A stretch of 64,000 nt of DNA from Bordetella ansorpii (GCF_900078705.1 NZ_FKIF01000001.1:372001-436000); one strand, 5' to 3'; numbered from the stretch's first letter, positions 1 to 8,665 are shown. Translations and numbers: made by a program. Notes: generated by a model not told the origin, from the sequence alone.

Positions 1-696
1 CGTGACGGCGACTGGCTGGCCGCCAACGGCCCCATCGCGGTCGAAGAGAAGACCCAGCTCACGTATGTGGCGTTCGCCGCCGACCCGGAACTGCCCACGC
101 AGCAGACGCCCAACGGCGAGTTCGAATTCCTGCAGGTCATCGGCCTGACCGAGGACGAGGCCTATGCGGCACGGCTGTGGCGCACGCGGGACCTGCTGGA
201 AGTGCTCAAGCCCCACATGCCGCTGTACATCACCGACCTGGCGCGCGACTCGCTGATGGGCCGGCCCGGCGTGCAGGACAGCATCGAGCGCGGCCGCAAG
301 GAAAGCGGCTCGTCCACCGGCTACGTGTATACCGACGAGCTGGACTGGCGGCAGGAGAAGCGCCTGCTGGGCAAGCCCGCCACCATCGTCACGCTGGGCG
401 CGCTGCAAGTGCAGGAAGCCACCACGCTGCTGCCGCTGCGCCTGCCCTTCGGCCGCGACCTGCGCCTGCTCAGCAACAACAAGAACGTGGTGTTCGCGCC
501 GGGCGAGAACGCGCTGCGCACGGAAGACGACGTGTTGTACGTCACGCTGGACGATGCGGCGGTCGATGAGATCGCTTCGCTGCTGCAACCCAGGCGCGGC
601 GAGTATCCCCTGAAGTCTTTCAAGGGCTTTCGCATCGACGTGCGCCCCACCGAGGTCAAGGACCCCAAGGGCAACGTCGTGCAGACGATAGGCTAG
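1..696 (+). CDS. Suppressor-of-fused (SUFU) domain protein, 5' partial
   Basis: The reading frame is open from the first base of the window and ends with TAG at 694-696, so the gene starts outside the window; the GTG at 67 is only an internal codon. The stretch TPNGEFEFLQVIGLTEDE followed by LYITDLARDSL is the pattern I know from bacterial SUFU-domain proteins (a segment built around FLQLVGVTEDE, then a loop with a conserved Arg). Bacterial SUFU proteins are cytoplasmic and of unclear role, often linked to toxin immunity. No partner is visible here because the upstream side is cut off. Family call moderate, function unknown. Confidence 0.7.
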   Translation, partial: RDGDWLAANGPIAVEEKTQLTYVAFAADPELPTQQTPNGEFEFLQVIGLTEDEAYAARLWRTRDLLEVLKPHMPLYITDLARDSLMGRPGVQDSIERGRKESGSSTGYVYTDELDWRQEKRLLGKPATIVTLGALQVQEATTLLPLRLPFGRDLRLLSNNKNVVFAPGENALRTEDDVLYVTLDDAAVDEIASLLQPRRGEYPLKSFKGFRIDVRPTEVKDPKGNVVQTIG

Positions 697-748
697 GCAG
701 GGCCTGGAGCGGCGGCGCGCCGGCGCGCGCCGCCAGCCAGCGCCTGCG

Positions 749-2059
749 TCAACCGCCCGCCGACACCCGCCAGACGACGTTGCCCACGTCGTCCGCGATC
801 AGCAGCCCGCCTTCCGCATCCTCGGTGATGCCCACCGGCGCGCCGTACAGCTGCTTCTGGTCCTCGGACACGAACCCCGTCACCACGGGCTCGACCGTGC
901 CCGTCGGCTTGCCGTCCTTGAACGCGATGAAGCTCACTTTGTAGCCATTGAGCGGCGTGCGGTTCCAACTGCCGTGCTCGCCGATGAACACCCCGCCCCG
1001 ATACTTCCCGGGCAGGTTGCTGCCCTGGTAGAACCACATGCCCAACGGCGCGACGTGGGAACTGATCGCGTAGTCGGGCTTGATGGCTTTCTTCACCAGA
1101 TCGGGCTTCTGCGGCGACACGCGCACGTCGACGTGCTGGCCGAAGTAGCTGTAGGGCCAGCCATAGAAGCCGCCGTCCTGCACCGAGGTCAGATAGTCGG
1201 GCACCAGATCGGCGCCGATCTCGTCGCGCTCGTTCACGATGGCCCAGAGCTTGCCCGTCCGCGGCTCCCAGCCCAGGCCCGTGGGGTTGCGCAGCCCCGA
1301 GGCATAGATGCGGCTGCCGCGCGTGGCCACGTCGACCTCCAGCACCGCCGCGCGCCGGTATTCCACGTCCAGCCCGTTCTCGCCCACGTTGCTGTTCGAG
1401 CCCACGCCCACATAAAGCTTGGCGCCGTCAGGGCTGGCCAAGAGCGCCTTGGTCCAGTGATGGTTGATCGTATCGGGCAGGTCGGCGAACTCGCGGCCCG
1501 GATCGGTGATCTTCGTGGCGCCCCGCGTATAGGGGTACGCCACGATCCTGTCCGTGTTGGCCACGTACAGCGTGTCGCCGATCAACTGCACGCCGAAGGG
1601 CGAATTCAACTTTTCCAGGAACACGTGCTGCCGCCACTTTCCGCCCTCGTTGCGCAGCAGCGTGATGCGGTTGCCGCCCTTGCCGCTCTTGCCGGACCTG
1701 GTCTTCACCAATCCCGCCAGCGCCGCCTTCGGCGTGGTGACGGGCGCGGTGCCGGGGCCGTTGGCCTCGACCACCAGCACGTCGCCATTGGGCAACGTAT
1801 ACAACTGGCGCGGATGCAGCAGCCCATCGGCCACCTTCTCGATCTTCAGACCCGCGGCCACCTTCGGCATCGCATTGCCCTGCCAGCCCACGCCTTCGGG
1901 AACCTGCATGGGAGGCAACAGGAAACTCTGCGCCTGGGGCAGCTTCGGATCGGGCCCGATCTGCTCCTTGGGATCGACCGCCGCGCCATCGTTGCAGGCC
2001 GCCAGCATCGCGGCCATCGCCGCCGCACCCGCCGCTTTCACCCAGCGTGCGTCATTCAT
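749..2059 (-). CDS. PQQ-dependent sugar (sorbosone-type) dehydrogenase lipoprotein
   Basis: 436 residues. The N-terminus is a lipoprotein signal with lipobox MLAAC, so the enzyme should be anchored in the periplasm. The rest matches the soluble quinoprotein glucose/sorbosone dehydrogenase beta-propeller family: LPNGDVLVVEANG near the start of the propeller, SPFGVQLIGDTLYVANTD, LLASPDGAKLYVGVGSNSN, and the C-terminal IADDVGNVVWRVS blade. The family oxidises sugars or aldoses with PQQ and passes electrons to the respiratory chain. I chose the ATG at 2057-2059 because it gives the signal peptide directly and overlaps by 8 nt the end of the upstream DUF2231 gene; longer upstream starts run into that gene. 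The substrate cannot be told from sequence. Confidence 0.85.
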   Translation of the reverse strand: MNDARWVKAAGAAAMAAMLAACNDGAAVDPKEQIGPDPKLPQAQSFLLPPMQVPEGVGWQGNAMPKVAAGLKIEKVADGLLHPRQLYTLPNGDVLVVEANGPGTAPVTTPKAALAGLVKTRSGKSGKGGNRITLLRNEGGKWRQHVFLEKLNSPFGVQLIGDTLYVANTDRIVAYPYTRGATKITDPGREFADLPDTINHHWTKALLASPDGAKLYVGVGSNSNVGENGLDVEYRRAAVLEVDVATRGSRIYASGLRNPTGLGWEPRTGKLWAIVNERDEIGADLVPDYLTSVQDGGFYGWPYSYFGQHVDVRVSPQKPDLVKKAIKPDYAISSHVAPLGMWFYQGSNLPGKYRGGVFIGEHGSWNRTPLNGYKVSFIAFKDGKPTGTVEPVVTGFVSEDQKQLYGAPVGITEDAEGGLLIADDVGNVVWRVSAGG

Positions 2060-2495
2060 GGCGAAGCCCTCCGACCGCCGCCTTGTCCGTGACCCGCACG
2101 ATGCGGCCCAGGCACAGCAGCGCCACGGTGATCGCCGACAGCCACATGCCCAGCGGCATCGCGCCGAACGCATCGCGGCTGTGGACGAAGGCATTGACCA
2201 CGCCCGAGACGATGGCCAGCAGGTTGAACCAGAAATCCAGCCGTTCGGCCGCGGATACCGTGCGGCGCGACACGATCCACACATGCGCCAGATTGATCAG
2301 GCGCGGCACGATGGCGAAGACCAGCGCCAGCGTCACCAGCCAGGCCGCGCCCTTCACCCACATCACGATGGGCAACGACATATAGATCACGTCGAAGATC
2401 AGCGCGCCGACGAACAGGCCGAACGCCACGGGATCGAGCAGATCGAATAGCGCGGTCGCCAACCGCGAGCGGCACTGCAAGGCATGGGATTTCAT
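2052..2495 (-). CDS. DUF2231-type four-helix membrane protein
   Basis: 147 residues with about four hydrophobic helices (roughly 18-38, 45-65, 85-105 and 112-132). It resembles DUF2231 inner-membrane proteins, which are often encoded beside PQQ sorbosone dehydrogenases. The ATG at 2493-2495 follows an AGAGAGG ribosome site, which decides the start. Its stop overlaps the start of the dehydrogenase by 8 nt, so the two are one operon and probably one function, perhaps the electron outlet or membrane dock for the quinoprotein (inference). Confidence 0.75.
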   Translation of the reverse strand: MKSHALQCRSRLATALFDLLDPVAFGLFVGALIFDVIYMSLPIVMWVKGAAWLVTLALVFAIVPRLINLAHVWIVSRRTVSAAERLDFWFNLLAIVSGVVNAFVHSRDAFGAMPLGMWLSAITVALLCLGRIVRVTDKAAVGGLRHE

Positions 2496-2871
2496 GGCAC
2501 CTCTCTGAAGAAACGTGGAGACGGCCGGCACGGAGTCCGAAGGGAATTGCCCGGCCGGCGCGCCGCCATGCAGCAAGCCGCGTGCCGCGGCCCGCATCGC
2601 CGCACGCTCCCGCGGGGAAGCACCGCATCGCCATTCGGGACGGGCCGTGGGCGGATCGCGCGGCAGCCTGCGCATTCCGCCCGTGCCGCACTCGCAATAC
2701 GCCCCTTCAACCCCGGCATTCGTAACAATTCGTATTGATTAAAACGATAAATCGGCTTGTTGCACCTATCCGGCGAGATCAAAATGACGCCACATTACAA
2801 ATTCGCGACAGTGTGAATAACACCTGGCGAATACGACACTCGCCGCCATACACAATGGGAAGGATTGGGCA
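2496..2871. other. Divergent intergenic region without a gene
   Basis: This stretch separates the divergent DUF2231 and YrbL-like genes. The half nearest the YrbL-like gene (about 2690-2860) is visibly AT-rich and is the likely place for both promoters. I see no clear PhoP box, although yrbL is PhoP-controlled in enterobacteria. ORFs drawn through it are shadows. Confidence 0.6.
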
Positions 2872-3543
2872 TTGGGACTACTGATCCTGAAAGAGAAGAT
2901 CGGCGCGGGCCATCTGCGTGAATGCTGGCGTCACCCGGAACACCCGGCGCGCTGCATCAAGATCGCCAAGAACAAGCCGCGCGCGCACCTGCAGAATCTG
3001 CTGGAAAGCCATTACGCCACCCATCTGCAGCAACGCGGCGTGGCCGACATGTGCCTGCCGCGCGTGCACGGCTGGGCCATGACCGATCGGGGCTGGGGCC
3101 TGATCCTCGACCTGGTGGTCGATGCGCAAGGCATGCCCGCCCCCACGCTGCGCCAGGCCCGCGCCATGGGAACCGTGTCGGACGATGCGGCGGCGGCGCT
3201 GCTGAACGACGCGCTGGATTGGCTGGCTTGCCATGGCGTGGTCTGGATCGATGCCAGCCAGGACAACGTGGTGCTGCAAGCCACGGAACAGGGCGGCACC
3301 CGGCTGGCCTTCATCGATGGCCTGGGCGGTCGCCATTTCGACCTGGAATACCGCCTGCGATGCCGGTTCCGCGTCATCGAACGGGTGACGGCGCGGCTCA
3401 AGGCCGCCAAGCATCGCGCCCGCATCCACAGCAAGCTGCTGGCGTCGGCGCCGCGCCGGCCGGATGCGACGGACCTGGACGATGCAGCAACGGGACGGCG
3501 GGACATCGGCGCCATGATGCCGCCCTCCCTGCCTTCGCGCTGA
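2872..3543 (+). CDS. YrbL-like (PhoP regulon) kinase-fold protein
   Basis: 223 residues. The opening GAGHLRECWRHPEHPARC followed by IKIAK is the hallmark start of YrbL family proteins, which adopt a protein-kinase-like fold. Further on, a WIDASQDNVVL block sits where kinases have the catalytic HxDxxxxN loop, and AFIDGLGG where they have DFG. The enterobacterial YrbL is a PhoP-PhoQ target of unknown biochemical role. The start is TTG at 2872, supported by GGGAAGGA ending 7 nt upstream; an ATG at 2855 is out of frame. The C-terminal tail of about 40 residues is longer than in E. coli and looks disordered. Stands alone, divergent from the sugar dehydrogenase pair. Confidence 0.75.
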   Translation: MGLLILKEKIGAGHLRECWRHPEHPARCIKIAKNKPRAHLQNLLESHYATHLQQRGVADMCLPRVHGWAMTDRGWGLILDLVVDAQGMPAPTLRQARAMGTVSDDAAAALLNDALDWLACHGVVWIDASQDNVVLQATEQGGTRLAFIDGLGGRHFDLEYRLRCRFRVIERVTARLKAAKHRARIHSKLLASAPRRPDATDLDDAATGRRDIGAMMPPSLPSR

Positions 3544-3788
3544 TCGCGCCTGCAGCGCCGCCCCCGCGGGCGCCCCTTTCATCGCCTGCCCCTCTGCAGG
3601 GTCGTTGCTGGCCGCCCGTTCCCGGGACGGCGCGGCGGCTGTCGGCCATTCCACGCGCCGCGGCAGGCCGGGCAATTCGCGGCGACCGGGCACGGCACTT
3701 GCTTGGCCGGTCGACGGCGTACGCCTTCCCCTTCCGCGGCCCCCGGCCGCAGCCCTACGGCAAACCTGAAGCCATAAAAGGAAGAATC

Positions 3789-3872
3789 ATGAAAATACTG
3801 CTTTGGATCATTGCGATCATCTTCATCGTCGGCCTGCTGACCGTGACGGGAATCCTGAAACTGATCTTCTAG
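3789..3872 (+). CDS. 27-residue hydrophobic membrane peptide
   Basis: A small ORF encoding MKILLWIIAIIFIVGLLTVT plus seven residues ending KLIF: essentially one transmembrane helix with Lys at both ends. An AAAGGAAGAATC leader places a ribosome site 5-8 nt before the ATG, and a strong intrinsic terminator follows 24 nt after the stop, so the unit has all the parts of a monocistronic gene. I do not recognise the family. Function unknown; single-helix peptides of this size often modulate membrane complexes. Confidence 0.65.
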   Translation: MKILLWIIAIIFIVGLLTVTGILKLIF

Positions 3873-3895
3873 GCGCTGCCGTCCTGCCTCCGATC

Positions 3896-3925
3896 AGCCC
3901 AGGGCGGTCGCGCCCTGGGCTTTTT
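3896..3925 (+). terminator. Rho-independent terminator
   Basis: An 11-bp perfect GC-rich stem (3896-3906 with 3911-3921, loop GTCG) followed by TTTTT. It ends the transcript of the 27-residue peptide gene. Confidence 0.9.
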
Positions 3926-4069
3926 GCGTTTGCGCCGCCCACGGCTGCGGACCGTTATCGCGCCGGGCAGGCGTTCGCCGGGCCCGGCCCCCGGCACGGT
4001 GCTTGCTGAAGAGGCTTGCGTCGCAGCAACCGCCGCGATCACGCGAAACCGTTCTTAGGAGGACACCAC

Positions 4070-4444
4070 ATGAATGCGATGACGACCCCCACCACGGGCA
4101 CCAGTGCGTCGAGCACCATTTCGTCCAAGCGCGTCGAAGGCACGAAGGTCTACAACCAGCAGGGCGAGAAGCTCGGCTCCATCGACAATGTGCAGATCGA
4201 CAAGCACTCGGGCCACGTACGGTACGCCGTCCTGGAATTCGGCGGCTTCCTGGGCATCGGCACCGACCGGTATCCCCTGCCCTGGAACGTGCTGAAGTAC
4301 GACACCGGCCTGGACGGCTACGTCGTGCCGCTGGACAAGTCGACGCTGGAGAAGGCGCCGCACTATGAGCACGAGCAGGCTCCCGAATTTACCGACGAGT
4401 ACGGCCGCCGGGTGCATGAGCACTATGGGGTGCCTTGGCAGTAA
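4070..4444 (+). CDS. PRC-barrel domain protein
   Basis: 124 residues. The segment from about 18 to 90 (KRVEGTKVYNQQGEKLGSID, then VQIDKHSGHVRYAVLEFGG) is a PRC-barrel, the small beta-barrel first seen in photosynthetic reaction centre H and in RimM. Stand-alone bacterial versions are thought to be stress or envelope-linked; the substrate is unknown. The start ATG at 4070 is preceded by a strong TAGGAGGA site. The gene is alone, converging on the effector gene; a 10-bp hairpin lies between them. Confidence 0.85.
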   Translation: MNAMTTPTTGTSASSTISSKRVEGTKVYNQQGEKLGSIDNVQIDKHSGHVRYAVLEFGGFLGIGTDRYPLPWNVLKYDTGLDGYVVPLDKSTLEKAPHYEHEQAPEFTDEYGRRVHEHYGVPWQ

Positions 4445-4464
4445 GGCCCAGGAAACCCGGAACG

Positions 4465-4489
4465 GGGCCGTGCCGCTGTGGCACGGCCC
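4465..4489. terminator. Intergenic hairpin between convergent genes
   Basis: A 10-bp perfect stem (4465-4474 with 4480-4489) with a 5-nt loop between the ends of the PRC-barrel gene and the effector-like gene. It has no clear U-run on either strand, so it may act as a weak bidirectional terminator or 3' end protector. Confidence 0.5.
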
Positions 4490-4504
4490 TGCCGGCGGGG
4501 GCGG

Positions 4505-5662
4505 CTACAGTTGCGAGGCGATCCGCTCGTTGTACAACCGCTCGCCGAGCTTGAACACGGGCAACGCGTCCGCCTGTTCCTTATTCAGGCCCAGGACGTT
4601 GGCCATCACATTGGAGACCAGAAGGTCGCGCTTGAGCAGGTCCAGCGCGTGCTGGCTCCAGCCTTCGCCGTCGCTGCGCCAATTGCCGAGACTGTCTTCG
4701 ACCGCCTCGTCGATGCGCAGCGACACCTCGCTATCTTCGAGCGCACGATATTCGGCCTCGAAGGCATCGCCCACGTCGCGGTACAGCTTGGACAGTTTCT
4801 CGTCGAACACCTTGCGCTCGCCCGAGAACATCTTGTCCAGGCGGGGCAGGCCTCCCTCGTTTTCGAGCCGGCCGAGTTCCTTCAGAACGTTGGCGAGGTT
4901 CAACTTCGCCATGACGAGCGTGCCATTCTGCAGATCGCGCCGCTCGACCTGCATCGACAGAATCGGCTTGAACAGTTCCATGCGCACGTTCTTCAGGCTG
5001 GGGGGCTCGAATTCCTCCCCTTTCACGCCGGCTATCGCTTCGCCCCCCAGATACCCCGCCTGGTCCTTCATGCTGATGAAGAGATAGCCCACCGCCATGC
5101 CCCCCGTGACGTTGACACGGGTCTGGGCAGTCTGGTGCCGGTGGCTCAGCCCCGCCTCGCCTTGCAGCGTGCCCTTGCCCAGATAGCCTTCGGCCGAAGC
5201 GGTGTATCCCGTCGAGGTCGTGAGCTGAGCCAACTTCAATTCGGCCTTGAGCTTGACCTCGTCGCCCTCTTCTTTCCAGGCTTTCTCCTTGACGAAAGTG
5301 CCATAGCTGCGGTCTTTGACGGTCGTCGGCAGGGGGCCGGTCTTGTCGACATCGAAGAAACGCTTTTCCTCGATTTTTACCGGGGTGTACTTGATGCCTG
5401 AATCCTTGTACGCCTGCTGGCTCGCGGAGATCAACTGGGCTACCTGGTTGCGAACCCGCGTCAGGAAATTGCCATCCGGCGAAGAGTTGGGCGTTGCGCT
5501 CGTCTTCAGGCTCTTGGCCGGGGACGCGTCGGTGTGCAGGCTTCGCACCCCGCTGCGTTCCAGGCCCGCCAGATTGCGAGTGAGGGTCGGCAAGACGGTG
5601 GAGGAGCGGCGCAGCGTTTGATTCAGGGCCGACGTCGTGAAGGTATGCGTGACGGTCTGCAT
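4505..5662 (-). CDS. Putative type III secreted effector (partner of CesT-like chaperone)
   Basis: 385 residues, no Sec signal peptide. The first 60 residues are rich in Ser, Thr, Leu and Asn (MQTVTHTFTTSALNQTLRRS), as in type III secretion signals followed by a chaperone-binding segment. Residues about 120-215 form an alternating Lys/Gly/Ala beta-like region (KLKAELKLAQLTTSTGYTAS, later GGMAVGYLFISMKDQAGYLG). The C-terminal half is acidic and helical. I do not recognise a catalytic domain. The ATG at 5660-5662 has an AGGAGT site, 10 nt after the stop of the chaperone-like gene, so the two are translated together. The call as effector rests mainly on that neighbour; no secretion apparatus genes are in the window. 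Confidence 0.55.
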   Translation of the reverse strand: MQTVTHTFTTSALNQTLRRSSTVLPTLTRNLAGLERSGVRSLHTDASPAKSLKTSATPNSSPDGNFLTRVRNQVAQLISASQQAYKDSGIKYTPVKIEEKRFFDVDKTGPLPTTVKDRSYGTFVKEKAWKEEGDEVKLKAELKLAQLTTSTGYTASAEGYLGKGTLQGEAGLSHRHQTAQTRVNVTGGMAVGYLFISMKDQAGYLGGEAIAGVKGEEFEPPSLKNVRMELFKPILSMQVERRDLQNGTLVMAKLNLANVLKELGRLENEGGLPRLDKMFSGERKVFDEKLSKLYRDVGDAFEAEYRALEDSEVSLRIDEAVEDSLGNWRSDGEGWSQHALDLLKRDLLVSNVMANVLGLNKEQADALPVFKLGERLYNERIASQL

Positions 5663-5672
5663 CGCGGACTCC

Positions 5673-6140
5673 TCAGGCCAGGTTGGCCGGCAGCACGCCG
5701 GCCCCGGGCTCGTTCTCGGGCAGCGGCTCGACCTCCTGCTTTGCCGCCAGCAGGTAGCCCTGCGCCTGCACGGACGTTCCGATGAATTTGCGAATGGCCG
5801 CTTCGAAACCCTCGCTCTGCAAGCCGTCCAGCGCCACGATCTCGTTGAGCACCAGCGCGCCCGTGCGGCCATCGATGGCCAGGCAGGCGCCGGCCAGCGG
5901 CACCTGGAACAGATTCAAGGCGAGCGCCTCGTGGAGGACGCGGTAGGAAAGTGCGTCGGGCGTGGCGAAGATGGGGGCATACAGACGCAGTTGCGCTTCG
6001 TCCTGCGCCACCTCCATCAGGATGTTGACGCCCTCTTCGCTGGTGATCTCGAACGTACCCGCGCTGTCCAGCGCGTTGCCTTCGCCCCAGACGGCGGCCA
6101 GGCATCGGTTGACGGTATCGCGTGCTTCTGCGGTGTTCAT
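5673..6140 (-). CDS. CesT-family type III secretion chaperone-like protein
   Basis: 155 residues, acidic and cytoplasmic. The central part (YRVLHEALALNLFQVPLAGA, CLAIDGRTGALVLNEIVAL) has the alternating helix and strands of the CesT/Tir chaperone family, where LxxALxLNLFQ and a following LAIDxxxGxLVL strand pair are typical. Family members dimerise, bind the N-terminal part of one effector and keep it secretion-competent. The gene comes first in a two-gene unit; its ATG (6138-6140) follows GAGAGGGG. The chaperone-then-effector order is the usual one. Resembles, but is not, the known Bordetella BtcA-BteA pair (the partner here is much shorter than BteA). Confidence 0.7.
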   Translation of the reverse strand: MNTAEARDTVNRCLAAVWGEGNALDSAGTFEITSEEGVNILMEVAQDEAQLRLYAPIFATPDALSYRVLHEALALNLFQVPLAGACLAIDGRTGALVLNEIVALDGLQSEGFEAAIRKFIGTSVQAQGYLLAAKQEVEPLPENEPGAGVLPANLA

Positions 6141-6700
6141 TTGCCCCTCTCCGTGAAAAAACGCCGGCCGCGCCTCATCGCGTCGGACGACCGATCCGAA
6201 TGAGTAACAGCGGCACGCAATGAGTTCCCGGCCCCGGCCCCGGGCCCAGCAGGCTCGCTGGCGAGGAGACTGAGCGGATCTCGCATCTGTCGCCGTCGGT
6301 CGGCTCCAAGCAGGCAGGAGATCGGCAAGTGTCCTCAAGGATCGCATCGCCCTGAAGAACAGGCGCTATGACGATTCCTTGGTTCTGGCCGAGGGTCGAA
6401 ACAGCAACTGGACGCCGCTAAAGGTTTGGAGACTTGGACGCCGAGCGGTGATTCGACGCACAGTGAACGCCCATCAAGATATTTGGAGCGCTGTGGCCTC
6501 TCATGGGCCGTAACCGATTACCGTAACCCAAAAACATTCGCTCGCGAGTAGCCGTTCGAGTGACTGCTGCGGTTGAGAACGCCCCTCCGTGGGGAGCACT
6601 CAATCTCCCTTTACTCGAAAGGAGATTGTCGCGCATCCCAAACGAGTGAGCCCCAGCCAAGGCACGCTGTCGTCAGCATTCTTTTTCTTTCCGCTTGCAA
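6141..6700. other. Gene-free stretch at left edge of the accessory island
   Basis: No supportable gene. It holds the upstream region of the chaperone-effector unit and the tail side of the HNH gene. Base composition becomes visibly less GC-rich from about 6350 rightwards, which is where I would place the island edge. An 8-bp inverted repeat (6601-6608 with 6621-6628, 12-nt loop) lies close to the HNH stop but lacks a U-run. Confidence 0.5.
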
Positions 6701-7444
6701 CTACCACTGCGTCTCGCGATAGTTTGCGCCGTAGTGCCGTTCCCTATGACAATTTGGACATAGCGCTATGGCGTTGTCAATCGTGTCTGCACCGCCTTCT
6801 CCAAGCGGTTGACGATGATGCACTTCGAGATACGGGCGGCCGTCCGCCCGGAGAAATGGCGCGACCTGATCGCAGCCTTGACACACACCGTTCGCAAGAA
6901 AAAGAGCTTCCGCAATTACATCGGGATTGCGCTTGAAAACCCGCGCCAGCACGATTTGCTGTTCCGGCATCGCCCGGGCTTGCTGGAGTCGCTGCGCGCG
7001 CGATTCGGGCGCATCTGCCAACGCCTTTGTCACCTGATCGTCAAGCGAGAGGGAAACTTCATCGAACATCGCCATTTCGCGAAGCCTGCCGACGAATTCC
7101 GCATAAACGCGGCGCAGTCCCGGTTCGTTGCCGGTGATCCCATGCAGATACGTGATGTGACTAAGGACTGATTGCAGCGCGATCATTAGGTCGCCCGGGC
7201 CACCTTCAGCAATGCGGCCAAGCATGAATCGAAGCCCGTCTGCGCTAACAATGGTTTTGAATGTCTTGCCTCGGCGCAGGGCGAGAAAACAGCCGATATA
7301 TCCGCTCGCCGTCCGTTCCGCAATGCCGTATTCTGCAGCGAGGGTCTTTTGCGCTTCGATCAGTCTTGCCTTTTTTTCAAGTACCTGCCTCGCAGCCTCA
7401 TACGCCGCCGCGAACACTTCTGGAGTAACCATGGCGCGTGTCAT
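6701..7444 (-). CDS. HNH endonuclease (McrA-like)
   Basis: 247 residues. The C-terminal 75 residues are a full HNH nuclease: a zinc-type pair NGVCQGC, the HNH core LEVHHRQPLGEGG, then IDNAIALCPNCHRERH. Such domains occur in predicted 5-methylcytosine-specific restriction enzymes and in many mobile-element proteins. The N-terminal 170 residues include a segment KTLAAEYGIAERTASGYIG that reads like a helix-turn-helix. The ATG at 7442-7444 has AAGGAT upstream; the next in-frame start further out (to 7561) lacks one. Probably a restriction or homing-type nuclease within the island; DNA target unknown. Confidence 0.85.
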   Translation of the reverse strand: MTRAMVTPEVFAAAYEAARQVLEKKARLIEAQKTLAAEYGIAERTASGYIGCFLALRRGKTFKTIVSADGLRFMLGRIAEGGPGDLMIALQSVLSHITYLHGITGNEPGLRRVYAEFVGRLREMAMFDEVSLSLDDQVTKALADAPESRAQRLQQARAMPEQQIVLARVFKRNPDVIAEALFLANGVCQGCDQVAPFLRADGRPYLEVHHRQPLGEGGADTIDNAIALCPNCHRERHYGANYRETQW

Positions 7445-7776
7445 GCGTGCCGATCCTTTTTTAATCTTGATTGGTAATGATAAATCGTCTGTCAGCGGAT
7501 CCGGCGCGCTCAAGCTTCGCAGAACAACTCGAGCGCGAATCGCAACATGTCCTTCGCGCAAACTGCGGGAGGCATTCCGTCCAACTTTGATCGATCGCTC
7601 CAGATCCGGTTGCGGCCGTCGGTCGGCGCAACCAGCGGATGACCGAGCAGGGTCGGTTTCAGCCCCAAAATTTTAGCTATAATCGGCCACGAGCGACTAC
7701 TCGCTTGAGCCCAACTATCGGAACAACACGAATTGGTAGACTTGCTAAATACGTCAAAATAAATCGGAACTGAATA
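7445..7776. other. Region with a possible minus-strand gene fragment
   Basis: No complete gene. On the minus strand from about 7680 to the TGA at 7510 the translation GHPLVAPTDGRNRIWSDRSK then LDGMPPAVCAKDMLRFALEL looks like a genuine protein C-terminus with normal codon use, but the sequence upstream of 7680 turns AT-rich and the reading loses protein character. I take it as the 3' remnant of a gene lost when the island was assembled. The HNH promoter also lies here. Confidence 0.35.
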
Positions 7777-8316
7777 ATGATTCAATGGCCACCACACTCA
7801 AAAATAATCTGCCTTGATTTTGAAGATAAAGTTATTGCAGAATCAAAGCGAAGCAGGCTGGATCTTTCCGATGCATTAATGCTTAATTATCAAGAAGAAA
7901 AACCACTAACCTGTTATATAGATATCTCAACAAAATCGACTGAGTGGAGAAGCTGGAACTCGATCAATGTGGGGCGAGTTGAATCCCGAATTGCTTATGA
8001 CCTTGAGTTTGATGGCTATAAAGTAAAAATTGATCGGATAAGCAAACCGGAAAAAACATTATGCAGACGACCTTTCAGGTGGCTGCTGGAAATAAGTGCA
8101 GATTACGGAGAAGGGAGCTTATTAGAGGGAAACAAAACCATTGGCACTAGATTCAGGGTTGCCCGGGCGGATGCATCCATAAAGACGATCCAAGGGGAAA
8201 TCGAAAAAATATTTGGACTACCGCGCGGATGTGTTTGCTTAATAACTCCTGAAGATAAAAAAGCCAAACCAAGCTCCTTAATAAAGAGCCTCAGGAACAA
8301 GTGGAAAAATGGCTAG
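7777..8316 (+). CDS. AT-rich orphan protein of unknown function
   Basis: 179 residues, soluble, no signal peptide or membrane helix. The gene is visibly AT-rich with A/T-ending codons, quite unlike the core genes in this window, which indicates recent transfer. The sequence opens MIQWPPHSKIICLDFEDKVI and ends in a basic tail (KSLIKSLRNKWKNG region). I do not recognise any domain. It could be a defence or phage-derived accessory protein by position between an HNH gene and a broken ATPase gene, but that is only context. Confidence 0.6.
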   Translation: MIQWPPHSKIICLDFEDKVIAESKRSRLDLSDALMLNYQEEKPLTCYIDISTKSTEWRSWNSINVGRVESRIAYDLEFDGYKVKIDRISKPEKTLCRRPFRWLLEISADYGEGSLLEGNKTIGTRFRVARADASIKTIQGEIEKIFGLPRGCVCLITPEDKKAKPSSLIKSLRNKWKNG

Positions 8317-8665
8317 TGGCCACCCGACTGTCAGCTTAGGGCGACAACGGTCACTGGCCGACATCACACTTCCCCGCGAGCAGCCAGCTGATGAACTTGC
8401 TCAAGGCCACGGCGCGCGAGGGCCAGAAAGTATGCGTTTGAATCGCTTCCGCAAGTCGCTGTCGCAACTACGCATTCAAACTTCCCAATTCAGTTGATGA
8501 CAAACAGGATCCCGATGCAATGTCAGTACCCATAGACCTCTTGCCGACGTTTGAAAGCCTTCTGACTACCTTCGAGAATCGTGCAAACGATGTCTTTGGT
8601 ATCGGTGGTGTCGATCGACCCACGATCCCTGATCACCGATACTTCGCTAGCGCCGCGCAACGGAA

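Noticed and set aside
2496-2871. PhoP box before the YrbL-like gene
   Set aside because: No pair of GTTTA-type half-sites with the right spacing on either strand.
6601-6628. 8-bp inverted repeat near the HNH gene end as a terminator
   Set aside because: No U-run follows on either strand and the loop is 12 nt; chance is likely.
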